A DNA stretch of 64,000 nt from JAEUJM01 sp041918615 (GCA_041918615.1 JAYRVH010000089.1:26218-90217); one strand, 5' to 3'. Positions 54,591 to 62,749 are shown, numbered from the stretch's first letter. Notes: a model not told the origin generated them from the letters alone. Numbers and translations: made by a program.

Positions 54591-54746
54591 GTGAACGGGC
54601 TCGGTGTCCTGGCCCACCAGGGGGGTTGGGACGAGGCACTCGTGGTGGGCGTCCCGATCGCCGTGTTCGCCGCGATCCTCTGGCTCGCGAACCGGCGCGC
54701 CGCCCGCCAGATGGACGACGACGACCGACCGCCGCCCACCGACTGA
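54591..54746 (+). CDS. 51-residue single-pass membrane protein, unknown
   Basis: The GTG at 54591 opens a 51-codon frame ending in TGA at 54746. It has a hydrophobic stretch LVVGVPIAVFAAILWLANRR in the middle and an acidic tail with four consecutive Asp and a PPPTD end. Size and shape match small single-helix membrane proteins common in actinobacteria. TACCCT upstream supports expression as a leaderless mRNA. It diverges from the Nfu gene and converges with murA. No family is recognised. The coding call is moderately secure because the codon choice and hydrophobic pattern are normal. Confidence 0.55.
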   Translation: MNGLGVLAHQGGWDEALVVGVPIAVFAAILWLANRRAARQMDDDDRPPPTD

Positions 54747-54792
54747 GCACCACGCGACCCGGCTCCCGCGAGCCGGCCGGGCCGGCGTGAGA

Positions 54793-56040
54793 TCAGTCGA
54801 CGCGCTCGATGTCGGCGCCGATGGCGCTCAGCTTCTCCACGAAGTGGTCGTAGCCCCGGTCGATGTGCTCGGCATCGGCGATCACCGTCTCGCCGTCTGC
54901 GCCGAGCGCAGCGACGGCGAGTGCCGCGCCGGCGCGGATGTCGGGGGCACGGACGGGCGCGCCCGACAATCGCGTCCGGCCCCGCACGACGGCGTGGTGG
55001 CTCTCGGTGCGGATGTCGGCGCCCATCCGCACGAGCTCGTCGACGTAGCGGAAGCGGCCCGAGAAGAGGTTCTCGGTGACGATGCCCACGCCGTCGGCGA
55101 AGGCCAACAGCACGACCAGGAACGGCTTGTAGTCCGTGGCGAGGCCGGGATACGGCAGGGTGGACACGTCGACGGCCAGCAGACGCCGTGAGACGAGGGC
55201 CCACAGGCCGTCGGGATCGGGTGAGATGCGCATGCCCATCTCACCCAGCTTCTGCACGAGCATGGTCATGTGGTCGGGGCGGGCGCCCTCGAGGGTGATC
55301 TCTCCCCCTGCGACACCGACGGCGGCCAGGTAGGTGGCGGCCTCGATCCGGTCGGGAACCACGGTGTGCTCGACCGGGCTCAGCTCGTCGACGCCTTCGA
55401 TGATGAGGGTGGAGGTGCCGGCCCCGAGGATCTGGGCCCCCATGCGGTTCAGGAACGACGCCAGGTCGGCGATCTCCGGCTCGCGGGCGGCGTTGTCGAT
55501 GACCGTGGTGCCCTTGGCCAGCACCGCGGCCATCAGCGTGTTCTCGGTGGCGCCGACGCTCGGGAAGTCGAGCATGATCCTCGCGCCGAGGAGCCCGTCG
55601 GCGCGGCCCTCGATGTAGCCGTGGGCCATCTCGAACTCGGCGCCGAGCGCCTCGAGGGCCCGGAGGTGCATGTCGACCGGTCGGGGCCCGAAGTCGTCGC
55701 CCCCGGGCAGCGCCACCCGCGCCCGACCGAAACGGGCGAGCAACGGCCCGAGCACGACGATCGACGCCCGCATCCGCTCGACGAGCTCGTAGGGCGCCTC
55801 GGGCAACAGGTCGGCGGGCGAGTCGATGACGAGCCCGTCGACGCTCGACTGCACGTCCATGCCCATCGAGGTGAGCAGCTCACCCATCCAGCCGACGTCG
55901 GCGATGGCCGGCACGTTGCGGATGGTGTAGGTGCCGTCGGCCAGCGTGGTCGCCGCCATCAGCTTCAGGACCGAGTTCTTCGCGCCGCTGATCGGCACGA
56001 CTCCCGACAGCGGTCCACTGGGCCGTACCACCAAGCGCAT
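54793..56040 (-). CDS. murA: UDP-N-acetylglucosamine 1-carboxyvinyltransferase with Asp at the catalytic site
   Basis: 415 residues. MurA adds enolpyruvate from PEP to UDP-GlcNAc, the first committed step of peptidoglycan synthesis. The N-terminal GAKNSVLKLMAA (19-30) and the C-terminal GYDHFVEKLSAIGA fit the EPSP-synthase fold. The loop that holds the catalytic cysteine in most bacteria reads LPGGDDFGPRPVDMHL here, with D115 where Escherichia coli has Cys115. This substitution is known from Mycobacterium tuberculosis and Chlamydia MurA, which are active and resistant to fosfomycin. The rest of the active site appears normal. It diverges from an MFS gene over 22 bp. Confidence 0.95.
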   Translation of the reverse strand: MRLVVRPSGPLSGVVPISGAKNSVLKLMAATTLADGTYTIRNVPAIADVGWMGELLTSMGMDVQSSVDGLVIDSPADLLPEAPYELVERMRASIVVLGPLLARFGRARVALPGGDDFGPRPVDMHLRALEALGAEFEMAHGYIEGRADGLLGARIMLDFPSVGATENTLMAAVLAKGTTVIDNAAREPEIADLASFLNRMGAQILGAGTSTLIIEGVDELSPVEHTVVPDRIEAATYLAAVGVAGGEITLEGARPDHMTMLVQKLGEMGMRISPDPDGLWALVSRRLLAVDVSTLPYPGLATDYKPFLVVLLAFADGVGIVTENLFSGRFRYVDELVRMGADIRTESHHAVVRGRTRLSGAPVRAPDIRAGAALAVAALGADGETVIADAEHIDRGYDHFVEKLSAIGADIERVD

Positions 56041-56050
56041 CGCCCCACGC

Positions 56051-56056
56051 TACTTT
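56051..56056 (+). promoter_or_regulatory. -10 box of a leaderless promoter (MFS fusion)
   Basis: TACTTT fits TANNNT and ends 6 nt before the GTG start at 56063. The whole divergent gap to murA is only 22 bp, so the murA promoter elements must extend into this gene. Confidence 0.5.
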
Positions 56057-56062
56057 CCGACG

Positions 56063-57598
56063 GTGCGGCCCAAGCGAGTGGTGACGGTTCATCGCTTCGC
56101 CGAGGCGTCCGCTCCGGGCGAGATCGACCGGATCCTGGCTCCCCGCGACGACCTCGTGCTCGAGGAGCCCGACCCTGATGGAGGCTTCGGATCGGCGACG
56201 GGACCGTTCGGCACCTACCACCGCGACGTCGAGGACGAGGTGGCGCCCGACGGCACCCGGGTGATCACCGAGACCACTGAGTTCACGCTCTCACTCGGGG
56301 CCTGGCGCGTGATCTTCAACCCGCTCTTCGCCCGGGCCATCCGCCGGCGGCGCCCGCCGGGCAGCCAGCCATGGTGGGCACCGCCGGACCGCTTCGGAGA
56401 ACGCGAGGCGGCAGTGCTCGCGATGTTGTGTGCGTTGGTGATGATCAGCGGCTACCTCGGCACGCTGATCACCCAGACCATCACCTTCGCGGCCGACGAG
56501 TTCGGGTCGAACGACCGCTCCCAGGGCCTGGCGCTCGCGGCCGTGCGAGTGGGCGTGGTCATCTCGTTGGCGGTGGTCGCGATGGCCGACCGACGCGGGC
56601 GCCGTCGCCTGTTGATCGGCTCGGCCATCGCCGGTTGTGTCACCACCGTGATCGGGGCGGCCGCTCCCAACCTGGTCTGGTTGGGTGCCACCCAGACCGT
56701 CGCGAGGGGCTTCGCGACCGCGCTCGCGCTGCTCGTGGTCGTCGTGGCGGCCGAAGAGATGCCTGCCGGCTCGCGTGCCTATGCCATCAGCGTGCTGGCG
56801 CTGGCCGCCGCACTGGGCGCGGGCACGGCCGTCTGGTTCCTCCCCCTCGCCGACCTGGGCGTCTCGGCCTGGCGCATCCTCTATGTGGTCCCCGTCGTCG
56901 GGATCGTGCTCGCCTGGCACGTTGGCCGCTCGCTCCCCGAGAGCCGGCGGTACGAGGTCGCCCACCAGCGCCCGCCCACCAGGAGCGACCCGAGGCGCAT
57001 CTGGCTGCTCGCGGCATCGGGGCTGCTGCTCGCCGTGTTCACCGCACCGGCTTCACAGTTCCAGAACGAGTTCCTCCGCAGCGAGCACGGCTTCTCGGCA
57101 CTGCGCATCACGGCCTTCACCCTCCTCACCTCCACCCCGGGCGGCATCGGCGTGCTCGTGGGCGGACGGTTGGCCGACCTCCGGGGCCGCCGGATCGTCG
57201 GAGCGGTCGCCGTGGTGGGCGGCGTCTCGATGACCGTCGTCATGTATCTGGCGGCAGGGTGGGGCATCTGGGTCGCCTCGGCGATCGGATCGGTCGTCGG
57301 GTCGGCGGCCGTGCCCGCCCTCGGCGTCTACGGTCCCGAGCTCTTCCCCACGACCAGCAGGGGGCGGACGAACGGCGTCATCACCGCGGTGGGTGTGTTG
57401 GGCAGCAGCATCGGGCTGCTCGTCGCCGGCAGCCTCTCCGACCGGTTCGACTCGTTCGGGCCGGCCATGGCGCTGCTCGCCACCGGCCCGGCGGTGCTGG
57501 CCGTGCTGATCATCGTGGCGTACCCCGAGACCGCCCACCTCGAGCTCGAAGAGATCAATCCGCAGGATCTCCCGATCCGGTCGGAGCCGCCGCCTTGA
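56063..57598 (+). CDS. MFS transporter with an extra soluble N-terminal domain
   Basis: 511 residues. The first 90 or so are soluble (RVVTVHRFAEASAPGEIDRILAPRDDL, then GTYHRDVEDEVAPDGTRVITETTEFTL and VIFNPLFARAIRRR). They look like a small SRPBCC/cyclase-type fold, though I am not sure. Twelve hydrophobic helices follow from residue 113 on, with MADRRGRRRLLIGS as motif A, GRLADLRGRRIVG in the second half, and PESRRYEV after helix 6, as in sugar or metabolite porters. GTG 56063 is supported by the TACTTT box. The substrate and the role of the N-terminal domain are unknown; the join is in one open frame with no sign of frameshift. Confidence 0.78.
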   Translation: MRPKRVVTVHRFAEASAPGEIDRILAPRDDLVLEEPDPDGGFGSATGPFGTYHRDVEDEVAPDGTRVITETTEFTLSLGAWRVIFNPLFARAIRRRRPPGSQPWWAPPDRFGEREAAVLAMLCALVMISGYLGTLITQTITFAADEFGSNDRSQGLALAAVRVGVVISLAVVAMADRRGRRRLLIGSAIAGCVTTVIGAAAPNLVWLGATQTVARGFATALALLVVVVAAEEMPAGSRAYAISVLALAAALGAGTAVWFLPLADLGVSAWRILYVVPVVGIVLAWHVGRSLPESRRYEVAHQRPPTRSDPRRIWLLAASGLLLAVFTAPASQFQNEFLRSEHGFSALRITAFTLLTSTPGGIGVLVGGRLADLRGRRIVGAVAVVGGVSMTVVMYLAAGWGIWVASAIGSVVGSAAVPALGVYGPELFPTTSRGRTNGVITAVGVLGSSIGLLVAGSLSDRFDSFGPAMALLATGPAVLAVLIIVAYPETAHLELEEINPQDLPIRSEPPP

Positions 57599-57622
57599 GG
57601 CCGGTGCGCAGAATCGGCACGG

Positions 57623-57628
57623 TACGAT
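57623..57628 (+). promoter_or_regulatory. -10-like hexamer before the L,D-transpeptidase gene
   Basis: TACGAT fits TANNNT and is followed by 8 nt and the ATG at 57637; no Shine-Dalgarno sequence is seen. Confidence 0.45.
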
Positions 57629-57636
57629 CCGCCCAC

Positions 57637-58416
57637 ATGGCCGGTCGTCGTCGTCACGGTCGGCGACGCAGCGGTCGCCTCGTGGCGACGACGGTGGGGA
57701 TGGTGTGCCTCGTCGCCGCCTGTGGCGGCACCGAGCATCCCCAGTCGGCCGCGGGCGCCGTGTCCGCCACGTCCGAGGCGAGCACCACTGCCACCAGCGG
57801 CGACGCCCCGGTCGACCCCGGACTCACGACCGTGGCCACGACGAGCCGGCCCGCCTACGACGTGTACCGATCGGCCGGGTCCCCCTCCCCGACGCACCGG
57901 GTGCGCGCACCCGAGGGGCCGGGCGTGCCCCTCACCTTCGTGGTGCTCGACGAGAGGGACGGCCGCCTCCTCGTGCAACTGCCCGAACGGCCCAACGGGA
58001 GCACCGGTTGGATCGAGCGGGACGGCGTGACTCTCCGGACGCACGACTTCCACATCACCGTCACCCTGGCGGACTTCAACATCACGGTGTGGCGCGGCGA
58101 CGAGGTCATCCTCGACGCGCCGGTCGGCGTGGCGACCGACAACACCCCGAGCCCGGGCGGGGTGTACTACACCACGTCGCTCCTCGAGCCCCCGGAGCCC
58201 GGCAGCGTCTACGGCACCTACGCCTACGGCCTCTCGGCCTTCTCCGAGGTGCTCGAGAGCTTCTCGGGCGGGCCGGGGCAGCTCGCCATCCACGGCACGA
58301 ACGACGACGCCACGATCGGTACCCGGGTGAGCCACGGCTGCATCCGCATGCACAACGCCGACATCGAGCAACTCGTGCCGGTGCTGCCGCTCGGCGTGCC
58401 CGTCACGATCACCTGA
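57637..58416 (+). CDS. L,D-transpeptidase (YkuD) lipoprotein
   Basis: 259 residues. A basic N-terminus and hydrophobic stretch end in LVAAC (C29), a lipoprotein signal peptide. A Ser/Thr-rich linker is followed by a small SH3-like part (RLLVQLPERPNGSTGWIERDG). The YkuD domain has H219 in AIHGTNDD and the active-site motif SHGCIRMHN with H233, C235 and R237. The enzyme forms 3-3 crosslinks in peptidoglycan and is inhibited by carbapenems rather than most penicillins. All catalytic residues are present. ATG 57637 with TACGAT upstream. It is followed by a GGCTCTTCG intergenic repeat. Confidence 0.93.
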   Translation: MAGRRRHGRRRSGRLVATTVGMVCLVAACGGTEHPQSAAGAVSATSEASTTATSGDAPVDPGLTTVATTSRPAYDVYRSAGSPSPTHRVRAPEGPGVPLTFVVLDERDGRLLVQLPERPNGSTGWIERDGVTLRTHDFHITVTLADFNITVWRGDEVILDAPVGVATDNTPSPGGVYYTTSLLEPPEPGSVYGTYAYGLSAFSEVLESFSGGPGQLAIHGTNDDATIGTRVSHGCIRMHNADIEQLVPVLPLGVPVTIT

Positions 58417-58431
58417 CCCCAGACCCGTGAC

Positions 58432-58452
58432 CCCTGTCGTCGGCTCTTCGGC
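58432..58452. repeat. GGCTCTTCG intergenic repeat, short copy
   Basis: CCCTGTCGTCGGCTCTTCGG and the next base are identical over 21 nt to 63746-63766. It begins 15 nt after the L,D-transpeptidase stop and lies in the 60-bp gap before the convergent hydrolase gene. Confidence 0.65.
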
Positions 58453-58476
58453 GGCCGCGGCGCGGCGGCGGCACTG

Positions 58477-59082
58477 TCAGCGGGGCGCCCGCTCACCACG
58501 GTCCCGCTCCGGTCGGGGGCGGGGCCGGCCCGGCCGGCCCGCCACCCACTCCTGGACGGCCCGGACGATGGCGTCGTCGTGGTTGGCCAGGTCGTGGCGG
58601 CCTCCGTCGAGCCACACGGTGGTCACCGGTCCCGGGATCAGTGCCAGCGCCTCGGCGAACTCGGTGGGCGTGCCGAACGGGTCGCGGGTGCCCGAGATGA
58701 AGAGGCAGGGAACGCCGAGCTGCGGCAGGTGCTCGGTGCGGAGCTTCTCGGGCCTGCCCGGGGGGTGCAGCGGGTAGGAGATGAGGACGAGGCCTGCCGC
58801 GGGCATGCCCTGGGCCACGGCCATGGAGCAGATTCGGCCGCCCATCGAGCGCCCTCCGAACACCATCTGGTCCGGGGCCTCGCCAGTGGCTGCGGCCACC
58901 CGGGCCGCCTCCTCGCGGACGAACGCCACCAGCTTCGGGGCGCGGTCGGGCGCCTTGCGACCTTCCCGCCGGTAGGGGAAGTCGACCCTGGCGACCGGCA
59001 GCGGGAGCGCCGCCTCGATGGCGACGAGCGTGTGGTGCTCACGACCGCTCCCGGCCCCCGGCGTCAGGAAGAGCGAGGTCAC
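58477..59082 (-). CDS. small alpha/beta hydrolase (KANL3/Tex30-like)
   Basis: 201 residues. It starts SLFLTPGAGSGREHHTLVAIEAAL, and the nucleophile S79 is in VFGGRSMGGRI. FISGTRDPFGTP carries the likely Asp and WLDGGRHDL the His. This is the small dienelactone-hydrolase-like group related to eukaryotic KANL3/Tex30, substrates unknown. GTG 59082 gives a protein that begins at the first strand; the upstream frame is low complexity (GAGAGADEREPAGKG). It ends in an Arg/Pro-rich tail. It lies 100 bp downstream of the J-domain gene on the same strand. Confidence 0.78.
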   Translation of the reverse strand: MTSLFLTPGAGSGREHHTLVAIEAALPLPVARVDFPYRREGRKAPDRAPKLVAFVREEAARVAAATGEAPDQMVFGGRSMGGRICSMAVAQGMPAAGLVLISYPLHPPGRPEKLRTEHLPQLGVPCLFISGTRDPFGTPTEFAEALALIPGPVTTVWLDGGRHDLANHDDAIVRAVQEWVAGRPGRPRPRPERDRGERAPR

Positions 59083-59182
59083 CGCGTCGCCCTTCCCAGC
59101 GGGTTCGCGTTCGTCGGCACCGGCACCGGCACCGGCCCCGGTGGTCGGGACGCGCGAGCCCGGCGCGAGCACCGGGTGGCGG

Positions 59183-59899
59183 TCACGGCGCGAGCAGGAT
59201 GCGGCGGGCTTCGGTGAGGTCGGCGATGCGCTGGGCCGCCCCCTCGGTATCGGCACCGTGGTCGGGGTGGGCCTTGCGGAGCAGGACACGGAACCGACGT
59301 TGCACGTCGGGCCGGGCGGGCCGGAAGGGGCCCAGATCGCGGGGGCCGGCGAACCCGAGCAGGTCGAGCGCCCAGCGCACCGGGTCCTCGAACGCCGCGG
59401 GCGACCACGAGTCGGCACGACCCCCACCGGACAGGTGGGTGATCAGCGCCGGGCCGATGGCACCCCCCCACCGGAGGCCCTTCCGTATGGCCCCCATGAC
59501 GACACGGCGCTCGGTGGGCTCGAACTGGCCGGCGGCGTAGACCGCCCCGAGCAGGTACTGGGCGGGCGCGCCCCGATCATCGAAGACGAACTCCATCTTG
59601 TCGCCGTCGCCCAGCAGCTGGTGGCGGCTCCTGGTGAGCCCCACCCGGTCGACCTGGAAGCGGTAGCGCAGGCGTGGTTGGGGGATGCGCCGGCCTTCCT
59701 CCAACTGCATGATCAGCCGGTGCAGATCGGGCTCGAGGTCGGGATCGAGCCCGCCCGCGGCGTGGGCGGCGAGCCCGCCGAGGAGCACGCCGCCGAAGCC
59801 GGGCGAGGGGTGCAGGGGCAGCGAGCGATGGCCGAGCGCGACCCGCCGCGTCGGGGCGATCGGCCGCGAATGGAACACCTCGAGCTCGGCCAGGACCAC
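59183..59899 (-). CDS. protein with C-terminal J-domain-like region
   Basis: 238 residues. The last 60 residues read DVQRRFRVLLRKAHPDHGADTEGAAQRIADLTEARRILL. This is a J-domain helix II and III with the HPD tripeptide, which stimulates the ATPase of Hsp70 (DnaK). The N-terminal 170 residues are not recognised; they have a beta-rich part (KMEFVFDDRGAPAQYLLGAVYAAGQF) and FHSRPIAPTRRVALGHRSLPL. It is probably a specialised DnaK co-chaperone for an unknown client. GTG start at 59899, just after an 87-bp gap from the acidic protein gene on the same strand. Confidence 0.7.
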   Translation of the reverse strand: MVLAELEVFHSRPIAPTRRVALGHRSLPLHPSPGFGGVLLGGLAAHAAGGLDPDLEPDLHRLIMQLEEGRRIPQPRLRYRFQVDRVGLTRSRHQLLGDGDKMEFVFDDRGAPAQYLLGAVYAAGQFEPTERRVVMGAIRKGLRWGGAIGPALITHLSGGGRADSWSPAAFEDPVRWALDLLGFAGPRDLGPFRPARPDVQRRFRVLLRKAHPDHGADTEGAAQRIADLTEARRILLAP

Positions 59900-59986
59900 G
59901 CCCGCACGCTAGTGGTGCGCGGTCGCCCTCGACGGGTCAGGCGCACCCCGAATACACCGCACAGATCGCTCCGGACGCCGGGCCGC

Positions 59987-60937
59987 TCAGACGTAGGACC
60001 GCAACAGGCGCCGGAGCGCGGTGGCCTGCTCGATGATCTCGTCGTCATCGTCCACGTCGGACTCGAACAGGAGGCTGATCGCCGCCGCCCTGGCGACGAT
60101 GTCGTCCCACACCGCACGCTCGAAGCCGAAGGGCAGGGGCAGGCCAGCGGCCATGCGAGCCGCATCGACCAGGGACAACACCCCTTCGTGGTCCCTGGCG
60201 TCGTGCATCAGCCGGTCGGACGACACGAACAGCTCTGACAGCGCGTTCTGGGCCGCGAGGCCGTCGTCGCCGTCACCGGTGTCGACGTCCAGTTCGTCGG
60301 GGAATTCGATGCCGTCGAGGATCTCCTCGACACGGTCCTCGTCGGTCTCGAGGACCAACAGGTCGCCCACCTCGTCCCACTGGTACGGGATGCCCTGTGC
60401 GCCGAGCGCCTGCGCCAGCCCGCCACGCTGCTCGTCGGTCCAGCCGTTGACCTCGTAGGCCAGCTTGTCCGCCACCGGGTCGAGCGCAGGCACCGTCGTG
60501 ATCTCCACGTCGTCGATGATCTCGTCGACGGCGGCCTCGTCGTCGGGCCGCACGACCAGGGTGCCGCCCTGCCACGCGTGGGCGATGCCCTGGTTGTTCA
60601 ACAGGCCGTCCACGAGGACCCGGGTCTCGGACGCCCAGTCATCGAGCTCGTAGACGATCTCCACGTCGTCGCCGTCGACCTCGTCGGACGCCGCATCCTG
60701 ATCGGCACCGTCGACATCGACATCGACATCGGCGTCGACACCGGCATCGGCATCGGCATCGGCATCGGAGCCGGCATCGGAGCCGGCGTCGGCGTCGTGG
60801 GCCTCGTCGGCGTCGTCCTGCTCGGCCACCACGCCGTCGGCGTCGACGTCCTCGTCGACATCCTCGGGGTCGCCGACGAAGGACTCGCCGCCGTCGTCGT
60901 CGGAGCCGCCGGTGGTCGGGTTCTCGTCGTCAGCCAC
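59987..60937 (-). CDS. acidic protein with Asp/Ala-rich N-terminus and a duplicated domain
   Basis: 316 residues. The first 90 are almost all Asp, Ala, Gly, Glu and Val (runs such as DADADADAGVDADVDVDVDG), encoded by a hexanucleotide repeat. Two homologous segments follow: VYELDDWASETRVLVDGLLNNQGIAHAWQGGTLVVRPDDEAAVDEII (about 94-140) and AYEVNGWTDEQRGGLAQALGAQGIPYQWDEVGDLLVLETDEDRVEEIL (about 160-207). A helical C-terminus completes it. Each segment resembles small ferredoxin-like fold domains of the DUF2007 kind. Function unknown. GTG at 60937. The repeat tract is prone to length change. Confidence 0.7.
   Translation of the reverse strand: MADDENPTTGGSDDDGGESFVGDPEDVDEDVDADGVVAEQDDADEAHDADAGSDAGSDADADADAGVDADVDVDVDGADQDAASDEVDGDDVEIVYELDDWASETRVLVDGLLNNQGIAHAWQGGTLVVRPDDEAAVDEIIDDVEITTVPALDPVADKLAYEVNGWTDEQRGGLAQALGAQGIPYQWDEVGDLLVLETDEDRVEEILDGIEFPDELDVDTGDGDDGLAAQNALSELFVSSDRLMHDARDHEGVLSLVDAARMAAGLPLPFGFERAVWDDIVARAAAISLLFESDVDDDDEIIEQATALRRLLRSYV
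60711..60797. repeat. degenerate hexanucleotide repeat (GCATCG/GACATC)
   Basis: About 87 bases made of GACATC and GGCATC/GGCGTC hexamers, with four exact GGCATC copies in a row near 60743-60766. It encodes the alternating Asp-Ala and Asp-Val tract of the acidic protein on the minus strand. Copy number may vary between strains. Confidence 0.75.
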
Positions 60938-61050
60938 CGCCGGATGCTACGCCGAGGAACCGGCAAAGTCGCAGTACCGCGGCGAGGAGCCGATCGGTCG
61001 GCCGGCGCAAGCCGTCGCGGAGGCCCCACGCAGTGCCGGCCTCGCCCGAC

Positions 61051-62682
61051 CTAGAAGACGGGCGTCTCCACGTGGCGGCCGAACACGTCGGCGAGCGTGT
61101 CGATGACCTCGCCTTCGGTGGCATAGGCGCGCGCCGCTTCGAGCAGCGCTGGCATGAGGTTGGCGTCGGGAAGGGCCGCGTCCGCTCGCACCCGGTCGAG
61201 CGCGGCCCCCACCGCTTCACCGTTCCGGTCGGCCTTCACCTCGGCGAGCCGCTTCACCTGGCGCTGCTCGTCCTCGGCGGTGATGGCCAGCAGCTCGGGC
61301 TGGGCCTCGTCGCTTCCCTCGGTGAACCGGTTGACGCCGACCACGATCCGCCGCCCGTCCTGCACCCGACGCTCGTGATCGAAGGCGGCGTCGGCGATGA
61401 GGCCCTGGAACCAGCCGTCGTCGATCCCGGCGTACACCCCCTCGAGCATCGAGCCGCTGCCACGCTCGTCGATCTGCGCGAACAGCGCCTCGGCGGCGGC
61501 CTCGATCTCGTCAGTGATCTGCTCCACGAACCACGAGCCGCCGAGCGGGTCGGACACGTGGGCCACCCCGGTCTCGTAGCCGATCACCTGCTGCGTGCGC
61601 AGGGCGATGCGCGCCGTCTTCTCCGTGGGGAGGGCCATGGCCTCGTCCATCGAGTTGGTGTGCAGGCTCTGGGTGCCGCCGAGCACCCCCGCGAGCGCCT
61701 CGATGGCGGTGCGGGCGATGTTCACCTCGGGCTGCTGGGCCGTGAGCGACACGCCAGCGGTCTGGGTGTGGAAGCGCAGCCGCATCGAGCGCTCGTCGGT
61801 GGCGCCGTAGCGGTCACGGAGCCAGCGCGCCCAGATGCGCCGGGCCGCCCGGTACTTGGCGATCTCCTCGAAGAAGTCGATGTGGGCGTTGAAGAAGAAG
61901 CTGAGTCGTGGCGCGAACCCGTCCACATCGAGGCCGGCCGCCACGGCCAGTTCGACGTAGGCGAACCCGTTGGCCAGCGTGAACGCCAGTTCCTGCACGG
62001 CGGTGGAGCCGGCCTCGCGGATGTGGTAGCCCGAGATCGAGATGGGGTGCCAGCGGGGCATCTCGGCCGAGCAGAAGCGGACGGTGTCAGCCACGAGCCG
62101 CATCGAGGGCCGGGGCGGGAAGACGAACTCCTTCTGCGCCTGGTACTCCTTCAAGATGTCGTTCTGGAGCGTGCCGCTCAACCGCCCCCGCTCGACGCCG
62201 GCCTTCTCGGCCGTGACGACGTACATGGCCAGGAGCACCGCCGCCGGCGAGTTGATGGTCATCGAGGTGGACACCCGACCCAGGTCGACGCCGGCGAAGA
62301 GGTCCTCCATGTCCGCCAGCGTGTCCACGGCGACCCCGCACTTGCCCACCTCGCCCTCGGCGTGCGGGTCGTCGGAGTCGCGGCCCATCAGCGTCGGCAG
62401 GTCGAAGGCGGTCGAGAGGCCGTCGCCGCCCGCGGCGAGGATCTCCCGGAACCGCCCGTTGGTGTCCTCGGCCGTGCCGAAGCCCGCGAACATGCGCATG
62501 GTCCACAGCTTCGTGCGGTACATCGAGGCGTAGGGTCCCCGCAGGTAGGGGAACTCCCCGGGGAACGGGCCGTCGTCGGGCCCGTACACGGGCTCGTAGG
62601 GCACCCCCGACAGGGACTCGAAGTCCGCGTCGCGGTCGGGGGCCGACCCGACGGCCTCCTGCCACCGCTCCCTGGCGTTCAC
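61051..62682 (-). CDS. B12-dependent acyl-CoA mutase, large subunit (isobutyryl-CoA mutase-like)
   Basis: 543 residues of the methylmalonyl-CoA mutase family TIM barrel. Motifs include RGPYASMYRTKLWTMR, AFDLPTLMGRDSDDP, ISISGYHIREAGSTAVQELAF and FHTQTAGVSLTAQQP. The substrate-specificity positions known from family members are F65 (TMRMFAGFG) and Q183 (YQAQKEF). Methylmalonyl-CoA mutase has Tyr and Arg there; isobutyryl-CoA mutase has Phe and Gln. The cobalamin-binding domain is absent, so a separate small subunit is needed and is not in this window. GTG 62682 is the only near start in frame. MeaB at 53202 should be its chaperone. Confidence 0.88.
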   Translation of the reverse strand: MNARERWQEAVGSAPDRDADFESLSGVPYEPVYGPDDGPFPGEFPYLRGPYASMYRTKLWTMRMFAGFGTAEDTNGRFREILAAGGDGLSTAFDLPTLMGRDSDDPHAEGEVGKCGVAVDTLADMEDLFAGVDLGRVSTSMTINSPAAVLLAMYVVTAEKAGVERGRLSGTLQNDILKEYQAQKEFVFPPRPSMRLVADTVRFCSAEMPRWHPISISGYHIREAGSTAVQELAFTLANGFAYVELAVAAGLDVDGFAPRLSFFFNAHIDFFEEIAKYRAARRIWARWLRDRYGATDERSMRLRFHTQTAGVSLTAQQPEVNIARTAIEALAGVLGGTQSLHTNSMDEAMALPTEKTARIALRTQQVIGYETGVAHVSDPLGGSWFVEQITDEIEAAAEALFAQIDERGSGSMLEGVYAGIDDGWFQGLIADAAFDHERRVQDGRRIVVGVNRFTEGSDEAQPELLAITAEDEQRQVKRLAEVKADRNGEAVGAALDRVRADAALPDANLMPALLEAARAYATEGEVIDTLADVFGRHVETPVF

Positions 62683-62736
62683 GGGACGTCCACGTTGCGC
62701 ATGACCCCAGTCTTTCAGGGTTACGGCGGCGTCCTC

Positions 62737-62742
62737 TAACGT
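62737..62742 (+). promoter_or_regulatory. -10 box of a leaderless promoter (glpX)
   Basis: TAACGT fits TANNNT and is followed by 7 nt and the ATG at 62750 with no Shine-Dalgarno sequence. The divergent gap to the mutase gene is 67 bp. Confidence 0.5.
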
Positions 62743-62749
62743 CGGGTGC

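Noticed and set aside
59083..59182. N-terminal extension of the small hydrolase through the GGCACC repeat
   Set aside because: The extension is low complexity and the GTG at 59082 precedes the first beta strand directly.
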